Shown in pieces: positions 35,180 to 46,544 of a stretch of 64,000 nucleotides of DNA. This stretch comes from Cyclina sinensis. Taxonomy: Eukaryota; Mollusca; Bivalvia; Venerida; Veneridae. Every line of letters starts with the position of its first letter. Position 1 is the first letter of the stretch. Location: positions 62,001 to 126,000 of the forward strand of contig JAAONU010000075.1 in NCBI GenBank assembly GCA_012932295.1, written 5' to 3'. The notes beneath the pieces were generated by a model. That model was not told the origin of the DNA. It saw only the letters and a list, made by a program, of their open reading frames with translations, and ran no database searches. Position numbers and translations under genes: made by a program.

Positions 35180-35362
35180 GGAATATATACCAGATGGAGA
35201 GGTACTCAACACTAAAGTTGAAAACAATCTCAGATTTTTTGAGGTGAAATGGAGGGGTACGAAGAAACTACATGGGAACCAGAAGAAAATATCCATGTAG
35301 ATGTTGTTAAACAATTTATGCTAAATTTTGATGGTGTAGAAACTCAAGTTACTCATTTGTAA
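35180..35362 (+). pseudogene. Last exon: chromodomain with one-base loss
   Basis: After 'ttttcag' the frame reads EYIPDGEVLNTKVENNLRFF and EVKWRG. It then loses register and continues one base out as EETTWEPEENIHVDVVKQFM, up to TAA at 35360-35362. Together these match a chromodomain (strand, 'VKW.GY..TWEP..N', C-terminal helix). The break is at about 35259, where GGTTAC would be expected but GGTAC is found. Chromodomains read methylated lysines on histone tails. Confidence 0.8.
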
Positions 35363-35727
35363 CTTTCTGCACATACCATCAGACCCTCATGTTTCTTAAG
35401 TGTTACAATGCTGTATGAAAATAATTATATCAAGAAACCATGACACTTAACATGTATTATTGCTTTATAAAATTTGTAACAAAGTACATTATAACATTGT
35501 TTTTCTTACTAATGGAAATTAAATAATTATGTGTATACATTTTCTCTGTAACTTTTACTATAAGTGATAATGTAATTCTTTGGTAATTGAAATGTCATTA
35601 ATTACATGGTTAATGTAATTCTAATTTCAATACTTTTGAAAATTGGCTGTAATTGTAATTTAATTGGTGAAATTTAAAAGTAATTTCTACTTTAATTAAT
35701 TACATTTTCAGGTAACTGACCTTAGGT

Positions 35728-36200
35728 CTGCCCTCTACAATTCTCATATGATGTTCACCAAACTTTCATAGAATAATAATTATCAAGCACCGCACCTCAT
35801 ATATTCTGGGTTTTTATCTATTATTTTTGGCATATTATTGCCCTTTGTTAAATATTACTTTTTATTGCTTCTATGCACAACTACTGCATTTCTCATATGA
35901 TGTTCACCAAAGTTTCATGGAAAATCATTATCAAGTGCTACAGTGCATATCATCAGGCTTTATAAGTTCAATTATTTTTCATGTAGTTATTGCCTTTTCT
36001 TAAATTTTGCGTAATATTGCTTCTGTGCACAACTCCTCCTACATCACTCATGCATTTTTCACCAATCTTTTAAACAGTGATCAGTATCAAGTGCTGCAGC
36101 GCATATACTCAGTCTTTTGGGATGATTTTTGTTTGAGTTATTGTACTTAGTTTAATTTTACTCAATAGTGTGTCAGTATGCAGCTCCTTAAATTATAATT
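35728..36200. repeat. Three to four diverged tandem blocks of about 140 bp
   Basis: The text 'tctcatatgatgttcaccaa' with 'tatcaagc' occurs at about 35743 and 35891, and in weaker form at about 36040; a last trace begins at about 36178. Between them is 'attattgccctttgttaaat' type text. It is non-coding. Confidence 0.65.
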
Positions 36201-36526
36201 GAACTATATTTTCACTTGAGTGTTCAACTGGAGCATAAAAATCCAAAAGTTAAAAGGTAAAAAACTGTTTCGAAATACTTTTTCTTTAAGAGACATGTGA
36301 TGAGATATGGGTACAAAACACTGGAGTAATATCTTTAGAAACACATTAGTTTTGGAAATTTAATAATTTTATCAGCCATGAAATTAGGTAAAGGACATAT
36401 AATAGTCTTACCGAGTACCTTGTTCAGTTCACAGACTATAAAACATTTTGGCACAAGTGATCAAGGTATAAGGGAGTGTGACCTTTGTCATTGTGACTGT
36501 GACCATTGATACATTTAGGTCATGTT

Positions 36527-36969
36527 TTAAAGCGACTGACTCATAGATGGGCCGACCATGCAAAAAAGAAAATGTTGACATCTTGAAATTCTTGCTGTGA
36601 TTGGGAAGAACATATCTAAACTAAGTTACTGACTCATTTTTTGTTATAGGAAAACATCAAAATATATAGTTTTACACAGTTTTATTGTTGAAAAATTTAC
36701 CCCGTTAGTCACAAGGTAGATACTTTAGTTATAACATTAATTGTGATGGAATTTGACTGCTAGTCTCTGTGGCTCAGTGGTGTAGATCATTGCTTTATAT
36801 TTTACTGACCGAAAGGTCATGGGTTCAAATCCTGGCTAAGTCAAAACTTTATTTTTCAGTTTTCGTGGTGTATAGAAGCATCATATTATGTTATTTCCAT
36901 AGTATAGTAACTTCTCTTAAATTTTAAAGAAAAAAAAATCAGCTAAATTCTGTGAGTCAGTCGCTTTAA
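36527..36969. mobile_element. MITE with TTAA target duplication and tRNA-like core
   Basis: The left end AGCGACTGACTCA (36531-36543) and right end TGAGTCAGTCGCT (36953-36965) are perfect inverted repeats. Each is flanked outside by TTAA (36527-36530 and 36966-36969), the target duplication made by piggyBac-type transposases. The 435-bp interior has no coding but carries a tRNA-like segment. Ends of piggyBac elements usually start CCC; these do not, so the family assignment rests on TTAA alone. Confidence 0.8.
36763..36840 (+). repeat. tRNA-like segment with pol III A and B boxes
   Basis: TGGCTCAGTGG (36770-36780) matches the A-box TRGYNNARNNG. GGTTCAAATCC (36822-36832) matches the B-box GGTTCRANTCC. 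The 41 bases between give normal tRNA spacing. I cannot form a good acceptor or anticodon stem, so this is a SINE head or tRNA relic inside the MITE rather than a functional tRNA. Confidence 0.65.
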
Positions 36970-39900
36970 ATTAGAATATAATATAATATTTTGAATATAA
37001 AGGTTGTCATGTCTTGCCCATACAGTAACAGTTTCAACTTAATTCTGATCATGCTGTCATGTTTCAGTCAGGTCTTAATGAATAGTTATCTTGATCATAC
37101 CTAGGTCATATTGTCCAAAATGGGTTGGTTTAGTCTTGATGAAATCTAGGTCATTTTGAAAATTTAGGGTATAAGTATCATCATGGTCCTCTTATAATAA
37201 TGCTTTCAATTGTTGCCCTTAACTATTCTTTATGTGTCAAAAATAAAAATGTATGTTGTAACAGATTATTGTGAATTAATAAACTCTTAGTTGTTAGGTC
37301 CACATTACCCATTAAATCCTTTGATACAAAATGAAATACATGAAAAATTTGTGAATAAACTGATGTTACATAAATAGTGTGCAGTTGTTCTGTGTCCACT
37401 AAAACTCTTCCATTCAGGACTCATGTAAGAACTAGTACTTGTCCCAAGATTCAGATTTAAGTCTGGTGCTGATGCTAGCAGTGTTGCATTTTATAATTCC
37501 CAAAATGCTACATTTGGTGTATATAGACTGTAGGAGTTCTCTGCATTCCCGAATTTACTACTTAGATCAGTAGTTCATGAAGAGTCCAGTTTAAAAATAA
37601 AAAATGTTGGAAGCGTTTCCATAATCTTTTTTGCCTACTTCTGCCCCAGGTTAGCAATAGCTCTGTTATCAGTTATATGTATAAAGATTCCGTAAGTCTT
37701 TAGCCCAGAATGAAGTGGAATATATTACAGATAACTATCAGAAATAAAATAACTTACTAGATACACACGCTAAATTTTATTCTCTCGATAGCTACAGTTT
37801 AATGCTTACTATCTTTTTAATGAATATACATACATCAAGGGTGGTTAATCGTACATATATGTCCTGCCCTAACAGTAACAGTTTCAACTTAATTTTGATC
37901 GTGCAAAAAATCAGCAATTGATTAGAAACTTGTAAAGAACACAAGTTCACATCAGAAAAGGCATAAATTCCACGAAACTGTTTCCAAGGATTTGGCTGCT
38001 GGACTCCTTGTTCAGTTTTCTGATTTGCATTCTAGGTCTATTATCTTCTATAATTTTAATGTTTCTGACACGTGCCTGCCTAGTATAGAGACCAATAATC
38101 TAAACGAGTTTCTTTATCATTAGTAGTATCTGCCCACAGAACCGAAGCCCCCTGGATATGTTAGTTATTTCAAGTTGTGTGGGATCTTACACTGTAAAAT
38201 AAAGAAAGCATTCCAGTTTTTTATGTATGGTAAGTAATCAGCTCTGATACAAAAGATCTCGATTTAAATGTTTACCCGAACGAAAATTGGTAATGTCCGT
38301 GGATGAGCATGTAATCGAACTCCCGAGTGTAGTGCGTTACCGGTCAGCAGCCTTCAAACGTATACACTTCACAGGAATATGAAGTTCAAAAATGAAAAAT
38401 AAAATATGTAAAAAAAGAAAAGATCATCCCTTCTGTTATCTTTTTTTTTTTTTTTTTGGGACACGATTTTTTGTTTATTTTTTAATTAATTCAGATTCCT
38501 GTGATACATTATAGCGGAACAAACCTGAAGGTTGACGTCCGCTAAATGTTGCGGACAATATAAAGTCGAAAGGTCCTAAATGGTGTGTCCTATTTCTTAT
38601 ATTGTACCGCCAATTTTTTCAGTTGTATTTCTGACAGAAGCAGAAATAAACAATAAATAACTGACATTTCGAAATTTAATCAACCTGCGTATCTAACAAT
38701 TTTGTACTAATGGTACATATAGGTTACAAACCACTAAATCTCAAACGGACCACTATCGTCAAATAGTGACCTGTCACTATTCGAGCACATTGGGCCCCAG
38801 ACACAAACCATCCCGCCACACCGTATTATGGATCGCTTTAATTTATATAGGCAAATATTCATAATAATGTAAGGTATTATAATTATATTCTTAAAATAGC
38901 AAGGATTTTTAATCACTGCTCTTAATCTAGACCTACTATTTCATTCTGATCGTAAAAATATGCATTCATAGGTGTTTAGCGATTTTTTCCAGATCATGAC
39001 TGCCAAGTAATTATATTAAAAATCGCTTTGAAATCGATAATTTTGTTTTGATATAGACCTTTCTTGATTGTTTCCGATATCAGTCATCCATGTTTTTGTG
39101 CTGCTACTATGAATTCTTTTTTTAAAAAATAAAAAACAAAAAACACATGTATACATACACGTATGAAGAGACATTATCACAATGATGAAAAGTTAGGATG
39201 TAATATTTTTTTCAAAAACCTCTCCATGTTTCATCGTTTCTTTAATATATCCTGATAGAATTTAATAATTCAGTGTAATAATTTTCTGTAATGTTGGCCA
39301 CTGGATATTATTTAAATGTTTCTTTATTAAATCTGATACTTTTGCACAACAGATTTTGTTACATAATTTACAGAGTCGGTTATTTCTTATATGCTATCGT
39401 ATCGACCTGTTTCGATTTTAATCTGTGCGAACTCAAACACATGGAGGTGATTTTTTTGTCTAAGGTCGTTATAACGAATTTTAAAATACGTGTATATTCT
39501 TCAAGAACAAAATATTTATTTGCAAAAGCTGTCGAATATTTGGCATTTTATTTATCTTTGTACTCAATTCTGGAATAGATTGATTGCATAAACAGCTTTT
39601 GAATAAGGGACAATAATTTTGATTTATATCAAAATATGAAAGTACATCGGTACACCCAAAAAGTACACCCAACTTATCTATTGATGACATGATTCGATAT
39701 GCTGAACATGTACCATTCATTTATAGTTCTGCACTGGTCTAGGAAAATGGAATAAAGCATGCTATATAGCCTCATCAAGACAGCCATTTTGGGATGCAAA
39801 TCTGTTCTCAAAATTTCAACTCATGTCTCTATAATTGTTTGCCTCAAACAGGCACACCTGTTCCAGACATATGACATATCAGTTGCTTCAGATGAGTCGT

Positions 39901-41849
39901 ATTCCTCCTGATTTGCTGGAAAGTTTCCACAATGGTCATTTTGTTGCTAAACTTACAAATGGCACATTCAACTCTGTGTGGATTGACTATGTATTGGAAG
40001 CTACAGAGAATAAATCTCTGAAATCTTCAGGGGGTATTATTGGGCTAACTTATAAGATGCTGCACTTGCTCGTTGGTTTTTGTCCAGACCACTAACTGCA
40101 GAATAATCTCTGACATTCAAAGGGGATTCGGACAGATCAAATCCAACAAGCAAGCCACATCATATAGAAACTGGTTTCTACAAAGTAGCTTTCAATACAG
40201 ATGCTCAGAAAATTTCTGACTTGTTTACATCAGAAACATTTATTGACCCATTCAATTTATCCTCTCCACTAACTAAGCTGGTCAATTTTGCTACCGGTGT
40301 AGAGGCATCAGTAGACGTACGAAGTAGTTTACTAAAATGGCCTGACACTGGTGAATCATGATTCCGAAAGTTTGCCCTGGAATGGTTTGTTGTTGATGGG
40401 GCTTGTGAGCCACTGAAAAATTTCTATGATCCTTAGCCAAAAAGCAAAGTGAAGACAATGAAAAAATCACTAAGTCCAAGGAAGTTCCAATTGATGGAGA
40501 AGAAATGTATTTAAGACTTCTTTCCATAAAATCCTTCAAAAAAGTTTCTTTGGAACGTGTCATGTCCTTTGAAAATTCCTCAGTTCCTTTAAGTCTTTTT
40601 ACGGATGATGGTATGATGATGTGTACAACAAAAAAGTCTGATTTCATGGCGAAACTGGAAGAGCTAGTCCCTAATGAAACAATAGTCCAAAACGTCAGTG
40701 ACATTGATTGTATTCTGTTTAATGGTATGGCAGTGATACAAATTTTGCTCCCACCCCAGTCATCTGTTTAACCAACTTATTTTGACATGGCCTCTATGTT
40801 TTGGAAGTATGTGGTAGACAAAAGCAGGAATGTACCATGTGTCCATGTTGTCTTTGACAATTATTTCACTGAAGGTAGTCTCAAGTCTCAAACCAGACAG
40901 AGACAAGGACAGCAGTCAAGCTCTTATAGTGCTCCAACTCACTTACAGCCTAACATGTCAATACCAGACTGGAAGAAAGTGCTCAGTAATAGTGATAGCA
41001 AAAGGGAGGTAACACATTTATACACCAAACATATTGCACTTTATGCATTTGAGATTGTTGACTCTGGAAAAACTATTTTTGTAAGTGGTGGATTTAGTCT
41101 CAAAACATTGAAAATAACACACTACTGTGTGTCGTTTGTAGAAGAATTGTACTCCAACCAGGAAGAGGCTGATACACGCCTCATTCTTCATGCTGAATAT
41201 TGCTCACTTCATGGAAGTAACAGTGTTGTAGTTATCAGTCCTGATACTGATGTATTAGTATTGTTAGTTCACCATTTTGAATCTCTGGGTCTTAAACAGT
41301 TATTCTTTAAAACAGGTAGAAAACAGCGGCACTGCAACCAAACACGTTATGTTCCAGTTCATGAGATAGTGAAAATGCTGTCTAAGGAACAGCAAAACAT
41401 ACTTTTGATGGTTTACTGTTTGACTGGATGTGACTCTTGCAGTGCTTTCTACGGTATTGGCGAGAAAACAGCTTTTAAAGTCATGATGTCATGTGCTTCT
41501 GATTTGTAGTCTTTATCTGATTTGGGAAATGATCAGTCCCTGTCTGCTAATGCTAGGAGATGTTGCACTTACTTTGTTGGCCTTCTGTATGGTTCTAAAG
41601 CATGTATTTCACTTGACAAACTGAGAATGCAGAAGTCACTTTCAAACAAACATGTTAAACTAAAGAAATTACCTCTAACAGATGACAGTTTCTTGCTACA
41701 TCTGCTGTGATGTCTTTATCAGTTACTTGCATACCTGCTATATGTCCTGGATCGTCCCGGAAATCGAGGGCCCGTCCCGGAGTCCTGGAAAGGCATCCGA
41801 TGTCCCGGAAAACATGAAAAACGCGCATACCTTTGATGTAAATTATTTA

Positions 41850-44002
41850 CAGCAGTATTAAACTATAGACTTACGAAATACGTTGAAGATTTTAACTTAC
41901 TTGAAGAAAACCAGGCAGGGTTTAGAAGTGGGTACTCTTGTTCCGATCATATTTTTACATTGCATGCGCTTATTGAAATACTAAAGAAACAGAAGAAAAA
42001 ACTTTTTTGTGCATTTGTTGATTTTTCTCAATGTTTTGACAAAATTTGGCGTTATGGGCTATGGCAGAAGTTATTACAGTCTTCTGTAAATGGTAAATTA
42101 TTTCAAGTTATATTTAACATGTACCAAAATATTAAATCGTGTGTTATGCACAATGGTTCACAATCCGAATTTTTCCTGTCCGAAATCGGTGTACGTCAAG
42201 GAGAAAATTTAAGTCCGATTCTCTTCTCTCTTTTTTTGAACGATTTGCAAAATTACCTTGAAACTCACAATGTCCACGGCATAAATCTCAAGGATCCTAT
42301 TAATGATGAAACTTGGCTGAAACTGTTACTCCTGCTTTATGCCGATGACACCGTGATTTTTTCTAGTAACCAGTCTGATTTTCAAAACAGTTTAAATGTA
42401 TTTCATAGTTATTGCAATAGATGGAAATTAGTCGTTAACAAAACTAAAACTAAAATAATCGTTTTCGGTTCCCGAAATACCGCCAATTTCAATTTTAAAT
42501 TAGGAGATGAGCCAATTGAGATCACAGACAATTATCATTATCTAGGTGTTACTTTCTCCAGTAACGGGTCATTTTTAAGAGCCAGAATACATGTAGCTCA
42601 ACAGGCCAGTAAGGCCATGTATCTTCTTTTTACAAAGTCCCAAAACGCGGATCTCCCAGTTGACTTAACTATCAAACTTTATCAGCATACTGTACTACCT
42701 ATCCTCACCTACGGCTCCGAAATTTATGGCTATGAGAATATTGAATTATTAGAGAAAATAAATAACGACTTCTTACGAAAAATTACTAGTGCAAGGAAAA
42801 GTACACCATTATATATGTTATACGGAGAAACTGGAATGTTTCCAGTATCAGTAATCGTTAAAACAAAAATGATATCTTTTTGGACAAGGTTATTACTTGG
42901 AAAAGAAAGTAAAATTTCATTGTTATTATATAAGTTTATGCTAAATCAACGTAATTTAAATTTTAAATGGATTACTAAAATTAAAGATATCTTAAATTCG
43001 ACAGGAAGCTCAAATTTATGGTTAAACCAAAATATGGCGCTAAACAAACATTCTCACAAATTAATAAATAGAATATTACAAGATCAGTTTATACAATACT
43101 GGCATAGCCAAGTGCAAATTTCAAATAAGGGTCTTTTTTATAATACCTTTAAGCATAGCTTAGAATACGAACCATACTTTAATTTACTCGCGAAGAAAGA
43201 TTATTTAACGTTTTTTAAATTCCGTACCAGTAATCACAGGTTGCCAGTTGAAACTGGTCGGTACGACGGAACCCCTTATTTGGAACGTTCATGCCTACTT
43301 TGCAATAGTAACACAGTCGGAAATGAACGGCACTACTTACTAAGTTGCGAATTTCTTAAACAGCAAAGAAGTCAATACATCCAGGATCCTTATCTTCAAG
43401 ACAACGATCATTCATTTCGAAAGATTGTACAAATGAAAAACGGAAAAAAGCTCGCCAAACTATGTAAATTCCTACGAATAATTTTTTCTAAATTTTAATA
43501 ATCCAATACCTCCTGTTTGCTAAAAATTTATCATGGTACCCCTTAGAAATATAGAACTATGTATTAATATTTGTTTACCTTTCAATATAAGTCAAAGCAT
43601 GTGTACAGGTGTATATTTCCGGTCCACTAAACATAGTGACCTATATCCTACTCTAAAATTAGAAGATAGCCGCACTACTTTTCCTATTTTAAATGCCAGG
43701 CTTTTTTAGATTGACAGGTCAGTTCAACCATGCTATGTTTATTTACGACAAGATATTAAGTCTAGTGTATACTGTAAAACTTGTATTTTTTTTTTTTTTT
43801 TTTTTTTTTAATCCGTTGAGTACTTGATTAAACCAACTGCCCGAATTCCCCCTTTACACCTTACACTTTATACTTGAAAAGTCAGTTTGCAGATTTCTAC
43901 CGGATCTTGATATGGCTTTTGTTTTTGAATTTGCGTATCCTCATGTTGTATTTAAAATACCTTGGGTGAAATAAAGTTATCTGTCTGTCTGTCTGTCTGT
44001 CT
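41850..44002 (+). mobile_element. 5'-truncated non-LTR retrotransposon with (CTGT)n tail
   Basis: It contains the reverse transcriptase frame described next, followed by about 480 bp of 3' UTR with a 24-T run (43786-43809), AATAAAG at about 43970 and a tail of five or six CTGT units (43981-44002). The 5' end is cut within the reverse transcriptase domain near 41850. Short tandem tails at the 3' end are typical of CR1/L2-related elements. I could not define a target-site duplication. Confidence 0.8.
41870..43498 (+). CDS. Reverse transcriptase, N-terminally truncated, intact frame
   Basis: The frame is open from about 41855 to TAA at 43496-43498, about 545 residues, without a break. It starts inside the RT domain: EENQAGFRSGYSCSDHIF (block 2), FVDFSQCFDKIW (first catalytic Asp), GVRQGENLSPILFSLFLNDL, LLLLYADDTVIF (YADD catalytic pair), then KTKTKIIVFG and YHYLGVTFSSNGSF. 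The C-terminal part has CLLCNSNTVGNERHYLLSCE, a C-x-x-C...H...C motif of non-LTR elements. The endonuclease is missing. The clean frame means it is young. Confidence 0.85.
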   Translation, partial: LTKYVEDFNLLEENQAGFRSGYSCSDHIFTLHALIEILKKQKKKLFCAFVDFSQCFDKIWRYGLWQKLLQSSVNGKLFQVIFNMYQNIKSCVMHNGSQSEFFLSEIGVRQGENLSPILFSLFLNDLQNYLETHNVHGINLKDPINDETWLKLLLLLYADDTVIFSSNQSDFQNSLNVFHSYCNRWKLVVNKTKTKIIVFGSRNTANFNFKLGDEPIEITDNYHYLGVTFSSNGSFLRARIHVAQQASKAMYLLFTKSQNADLPVDLTIKLYQHTVLPILTYGSEIYGYENIELLEKINNDFLRKITSARKSTPLYMLYGETGMFPVSVIVKTKMISFWTRLLLGKESKISLLLYKFMLNQRNLNFKWITKIKDILNSTGSSNLWLNQNMALNKHSHKLINRILQDQFIQYWHSQVQISNKGLFYNTFKHSLEYEPYFNLLAKKDYLTFFKFRTSNHRLPVETGRYDGTPYLERSCLLCNSNTVGNERHYLLSCEFLKQQRSQYIQDPYLQDNDHSFRKIVQMKNGKKLAKLCKFLRIIFSKF

Positions 44003-45184
44003 GATCAGGCCAGTCAAATTTTTGACACGCCGCTAATTCTTTAATTATTTGTTATGATAATATGTTCTGATTCGGCGTTTACACCGCGTGTCATTGATAA
44101 CCAATTTACAAATGACCGCTATCGGCTATCGATTTATTGACTTGCGGTGCATTAATTTGTAAGATATCTGCCCCTTTCAAAGACTGTTGCCGCGGTAATT
44201 GGTGTTAATACAGATGCTACAATGCTAAAATTAAATTTAATGCAAACGCGCGTCAACCTTGCCGACAAAGACTATGATTTTTAAATCATTAACTTGTTTG
44301 TGGTTTGTTTGCCGTCGTTGGAATTTGGTATCAATAGAGATGCTGCTTAAAATTAAACTGAGTTTTTCACATATCGGTCCGGCAAAGAAAAGGTAAGTTT
44401 AAAAGGTATTCGTGACGAATTTTGTAATTAAGGCCCTGTTGTACTGTTCGATCAAATCACGCCGATACTTGTAATGCGAAGCATAGACAACGCTGTCATC
44501 AAATGCCCATGATTCAACTAGAATTTGAGTTTATGATGTTAATTAATTAATGGTACACAGTTATTATTTTATGATTACTGCTTCACAATTACTATGCTCT
44601 TGCAACTAAAATTAAAGGTATGAAACTTATGGTACTGATGTGTATTTGAATCACGTGCAAGGCTTTTCCCGCCAAAAACGGAATCCCGTCCAATTTTGTG
44701 TACTGCTAACGGTAGGACATTGAAAGTATATGAATAGTTGTATGTCCCGGAAAACTGGCTCAAGTCCCGGAAATTCGATATCAAAATCCTGGAAATGGTC
44801 AGAAAAATTATGGCAGGTATGGTTACTTTTTTGGAAAGGCTGTTTAACAGCAATGCAGAGACTGCCTGACTCACTTGAATATGGCTGTCTGTCTGATCCC
44901 ATCTATGGTACACTGATTCCACAGATGATGAGTCAGCCAGCTGCTGCCCCTTAACTTCTGAGTGACCTGATTTGTAATTGCAGAAATCATTGTGTAGAAA
45001 CCTGTATTTGCTCATTAAACAAGCAGCCATGCACACTTGCCTGTGAGTGCCAGGGTACCATTCATGTAGATGGAAATGAGACTGATCTATGTAATAACAT
45101 GTTCAATGCACTTGCAAATGTCACATGTGACATTTCCATGGAATAAAACAGGTCTGTTAACAGTGTTATCTCCAAAGTTATGAT

Positions 45185-46145
45185 TGGATACAGAATTTTG
45201 ATATATCAGCATTTAACCATATAATGACCTTCAATGACTTTGAAGAAATCAGTCTTGTTTGTTTTAACAGTTTGTCTTTTTGGTATAGTTGATAAAGTAA
45301 ATGATACATTTAATAACATGTGTTCCTCTAAAGATATAGCTGCTGCACTGGAAGATTAAATAACAAATGGAAACATAACTTATAGCGGCCATCTTTGACA
45401 ACACATACTGGCATGATAACATTTTTCACAAAAGAATAATCTATGAAATCTTGGACAAAATGTTGTTATAAATAAGCAGTAATACATTAAGCAACTTTTC
45501 TATCACTTTTGTTTGTCAGCTGAGCATAAAATATTGTTCACAAAAGTAAAATATTTAGAAAATTAAGAATTTTTGAGCGTTTTTATGTTTTGACCTTGAA
45601 GTGACCTTGACCTTGACCTTCAAGGTGCCTGTATTGCATGTCAACATAATGTGCATTATGAAATGAGTAACACCAATGCAAACATTTAGCCATACCTTTG
45701 AAATGAAAGCAGTTACATTTGGCCATTACTCTATCTGAAAAACAGCAAATTATGGCGGCCATCTTGGACAACATGTACTGATATAAAAATTAGCTTTTTT
45801 CATATAATATGAATACTCTTCATTAAAAACCTTGCTTTAAATTAAAAAGGATATAATAAATTATACTGATAGAGCTTTTGCAACCAAATTCTGTATAAAA
45901 TCTTCTTCATAATGAAGTAACTATGAAGGTAATACTTATTTTTTACGTATTTTTGGTATTTTGACCTTGAAATGACCTTGACATTGACCTTAAAGTGGTC
46001 GTTGTTGTATGTCAATATGATGCACACAATAATATCATTAATATCCCTACAAGTCTTTAGTATAAACTGTATAAACAAAACTGTCACATTTGAACATAGA
46101 ACTTGCAACGAGTAAGAAATTTATGGCGGCCATCTTGGACGCCAT
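45185..46145. repeat. Three diverged tandem units of about 370 bp
   Basis: 'Gcggccatct' recurs at 45385, 45755 and 46126 (370-371 bp apart). 'Tgaccttgaagtgaccttga' type text occurs at 45591 and 45962 (371 apart), with a weaker match at about 45226. Between are 'gcatgtcaacataatgtgca' segments. It is non-coding; no TE ends were identified. Confidence 0.8.
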
Positions 46146-46544
46146 CTTGGATTGCCGGGTCCGCACCACGCGCTGGCAATTTATGCCGCCAGTTCCATAT
46201 ACTACAGACTATGACAAACATTTTGGTATATAACACTGCTTGTTCTACTTTTATGGCCACCCTTTCCCAAAAATTCACTGATTGTCACTCCACTATATAA
46301 TTGACATCTAAATGGATTATCAGTCTTAATGAGCTGCTATTTGACTGAAAGTATCTTTCTATGTGTACTGCATCGCCCTCGTTAACGGAGTATTATGTGC
46401 ATGTGCGCGTCTGTGCGAAACTTTAAATGAAGAAATGCACATGAGAATAAAAGTAATACAATTTGTAATTGCAAGAGTAGGAAATAAAGGTGAGAGTGAT
46501 TGTTAAAAACAGATGAGTGTACAGTTAAAACCACAATTTACAGA

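Larger units (their letters stand above)
23801..35362 (+). pseudogene. Homeodomain / HMG-box-like / chromodomain gene, with lesions
   Basis: Thirteen exons can be followed: 23801-23830, 24770-24835, 25312-25344, 27987-28133, 29558-29684, 30383-30555, 31011-31164, 31368-31541, 31912-32074, 33096-33379, 34105-34185, 34491-34553 and 35180-35362. The start ATG at 23801 is doubled (ATGATG) and phases agree across nearly all joins. The product would be about 590 residues: a short N-terminus, an atypical homeodomain, an HMG-box-like segment, a Gly-rich conserved block, a basic block, a Ser/Thr/Gln linker and a chromodomain. That is a nuclear DNA- and chromatin-binding design. Lesions are TGA at 24821-24823, TGA in the HMG-like exon (about 30464) and a one-base loss in the chromodomain. 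The phase into the last exon is also off by one, so one more small exon or a further indel is likely. Intron 3 contains an antisense retrotransposon. Confidence 0.7.
35363..39834. other. Intergenic stretch, mostly low-complexity and repeats
   Basis: No coding exon was recognised. The stretch holds three or four diverged tandem blocks (35728-36200), a TTAA-flanked MITE with a tRNA-like core (36531-36965), blocks with 'ctaggtcat' text (37070-37180) and a 17-T run at 38441-38457. Frames between 38700 and 39720 show no protein-like features. Confidence 0.55.
41722..44829. mobile_element. hAT-like DNA transposon inserted in the PIN-like gene
   Basis: The ends CATACCTGC (41730-41738) and GCAGGTATG (44813-44821) are inverted repeats. 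They are flanked by GTTACTTG (41722-41729) and GTTACTTT (44822-44829), an 8-bp target duplication with one mismatch. Removing the element and one flank copy rejoins the PIN-like frame exactly (QLL then FWKGCLTAM), which confirms the borders. Inside both ends the motif 'gtcccggaaa' occurs several times in the same orientation, like subterminal transposase sites. An 8-bp duplication and CA..TG ends fit hAT. No transposase frame is seen. A retrotransposon has landed inside. Confidence 0.85.
39835..45146 (+). pseudogene. PIN/XPG-like nuclease gene of transposon type, broken and split
   Basis: Pieces in order: WIDYVLEATENKSLKSSGGI (39990-40050); a region with TAA, TGA and TAG stops (40090-40440) ending FALEWFVVDGACEPLKNFYD; a clean stretch to SDIDCILFNGMAVIQ (to 40770); then 40787-41509 with VVFDNYF, the acidic motifs EEADTRLILHA, VVISPDTDVLVLLVHH and LTGCDSCSAFYGIGEKTA; a TAG at 41507; and continuation to 41726. 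After the insertion (41730-44821) the frame resumes (LPDSLEYGC) and ends with a Cys-rich tail (CNCRNHCVETCICS, CTLACECQG) and TAA at 45144-45146. The D/E motifs are those of PIN/FEN-type nucleases; this Cys-tailed family is widespread in aquatic invertebrates and fish and is probably mobile. The many lesions make it a pseudogene. Confidence 0.8.

Noticed and set aside
36763..36840. Functional tRNA gene
   Set aside because: A and B boxes are good, but no acceptable acceptor or anticodon stem can be formed, and it sits inside a MITE.
40291..40704. Minus-strand 137-codon frame
   Set aside because: It is antisense to the PIN-like gene, whose plus-strand motifs are clear.
44575..45036. Minus-strand frame of 153 codons
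   Set aside because: It is the reverse of the hAT-like element's right end plus the PIN-like gene's 3' end; no protein features.
46103..46300. Frame with MQRVRNLWRPSWTPSWIAGS
   Set aside because: It comes from the 'gcggccatcttgga' repeat and is not protein-like.
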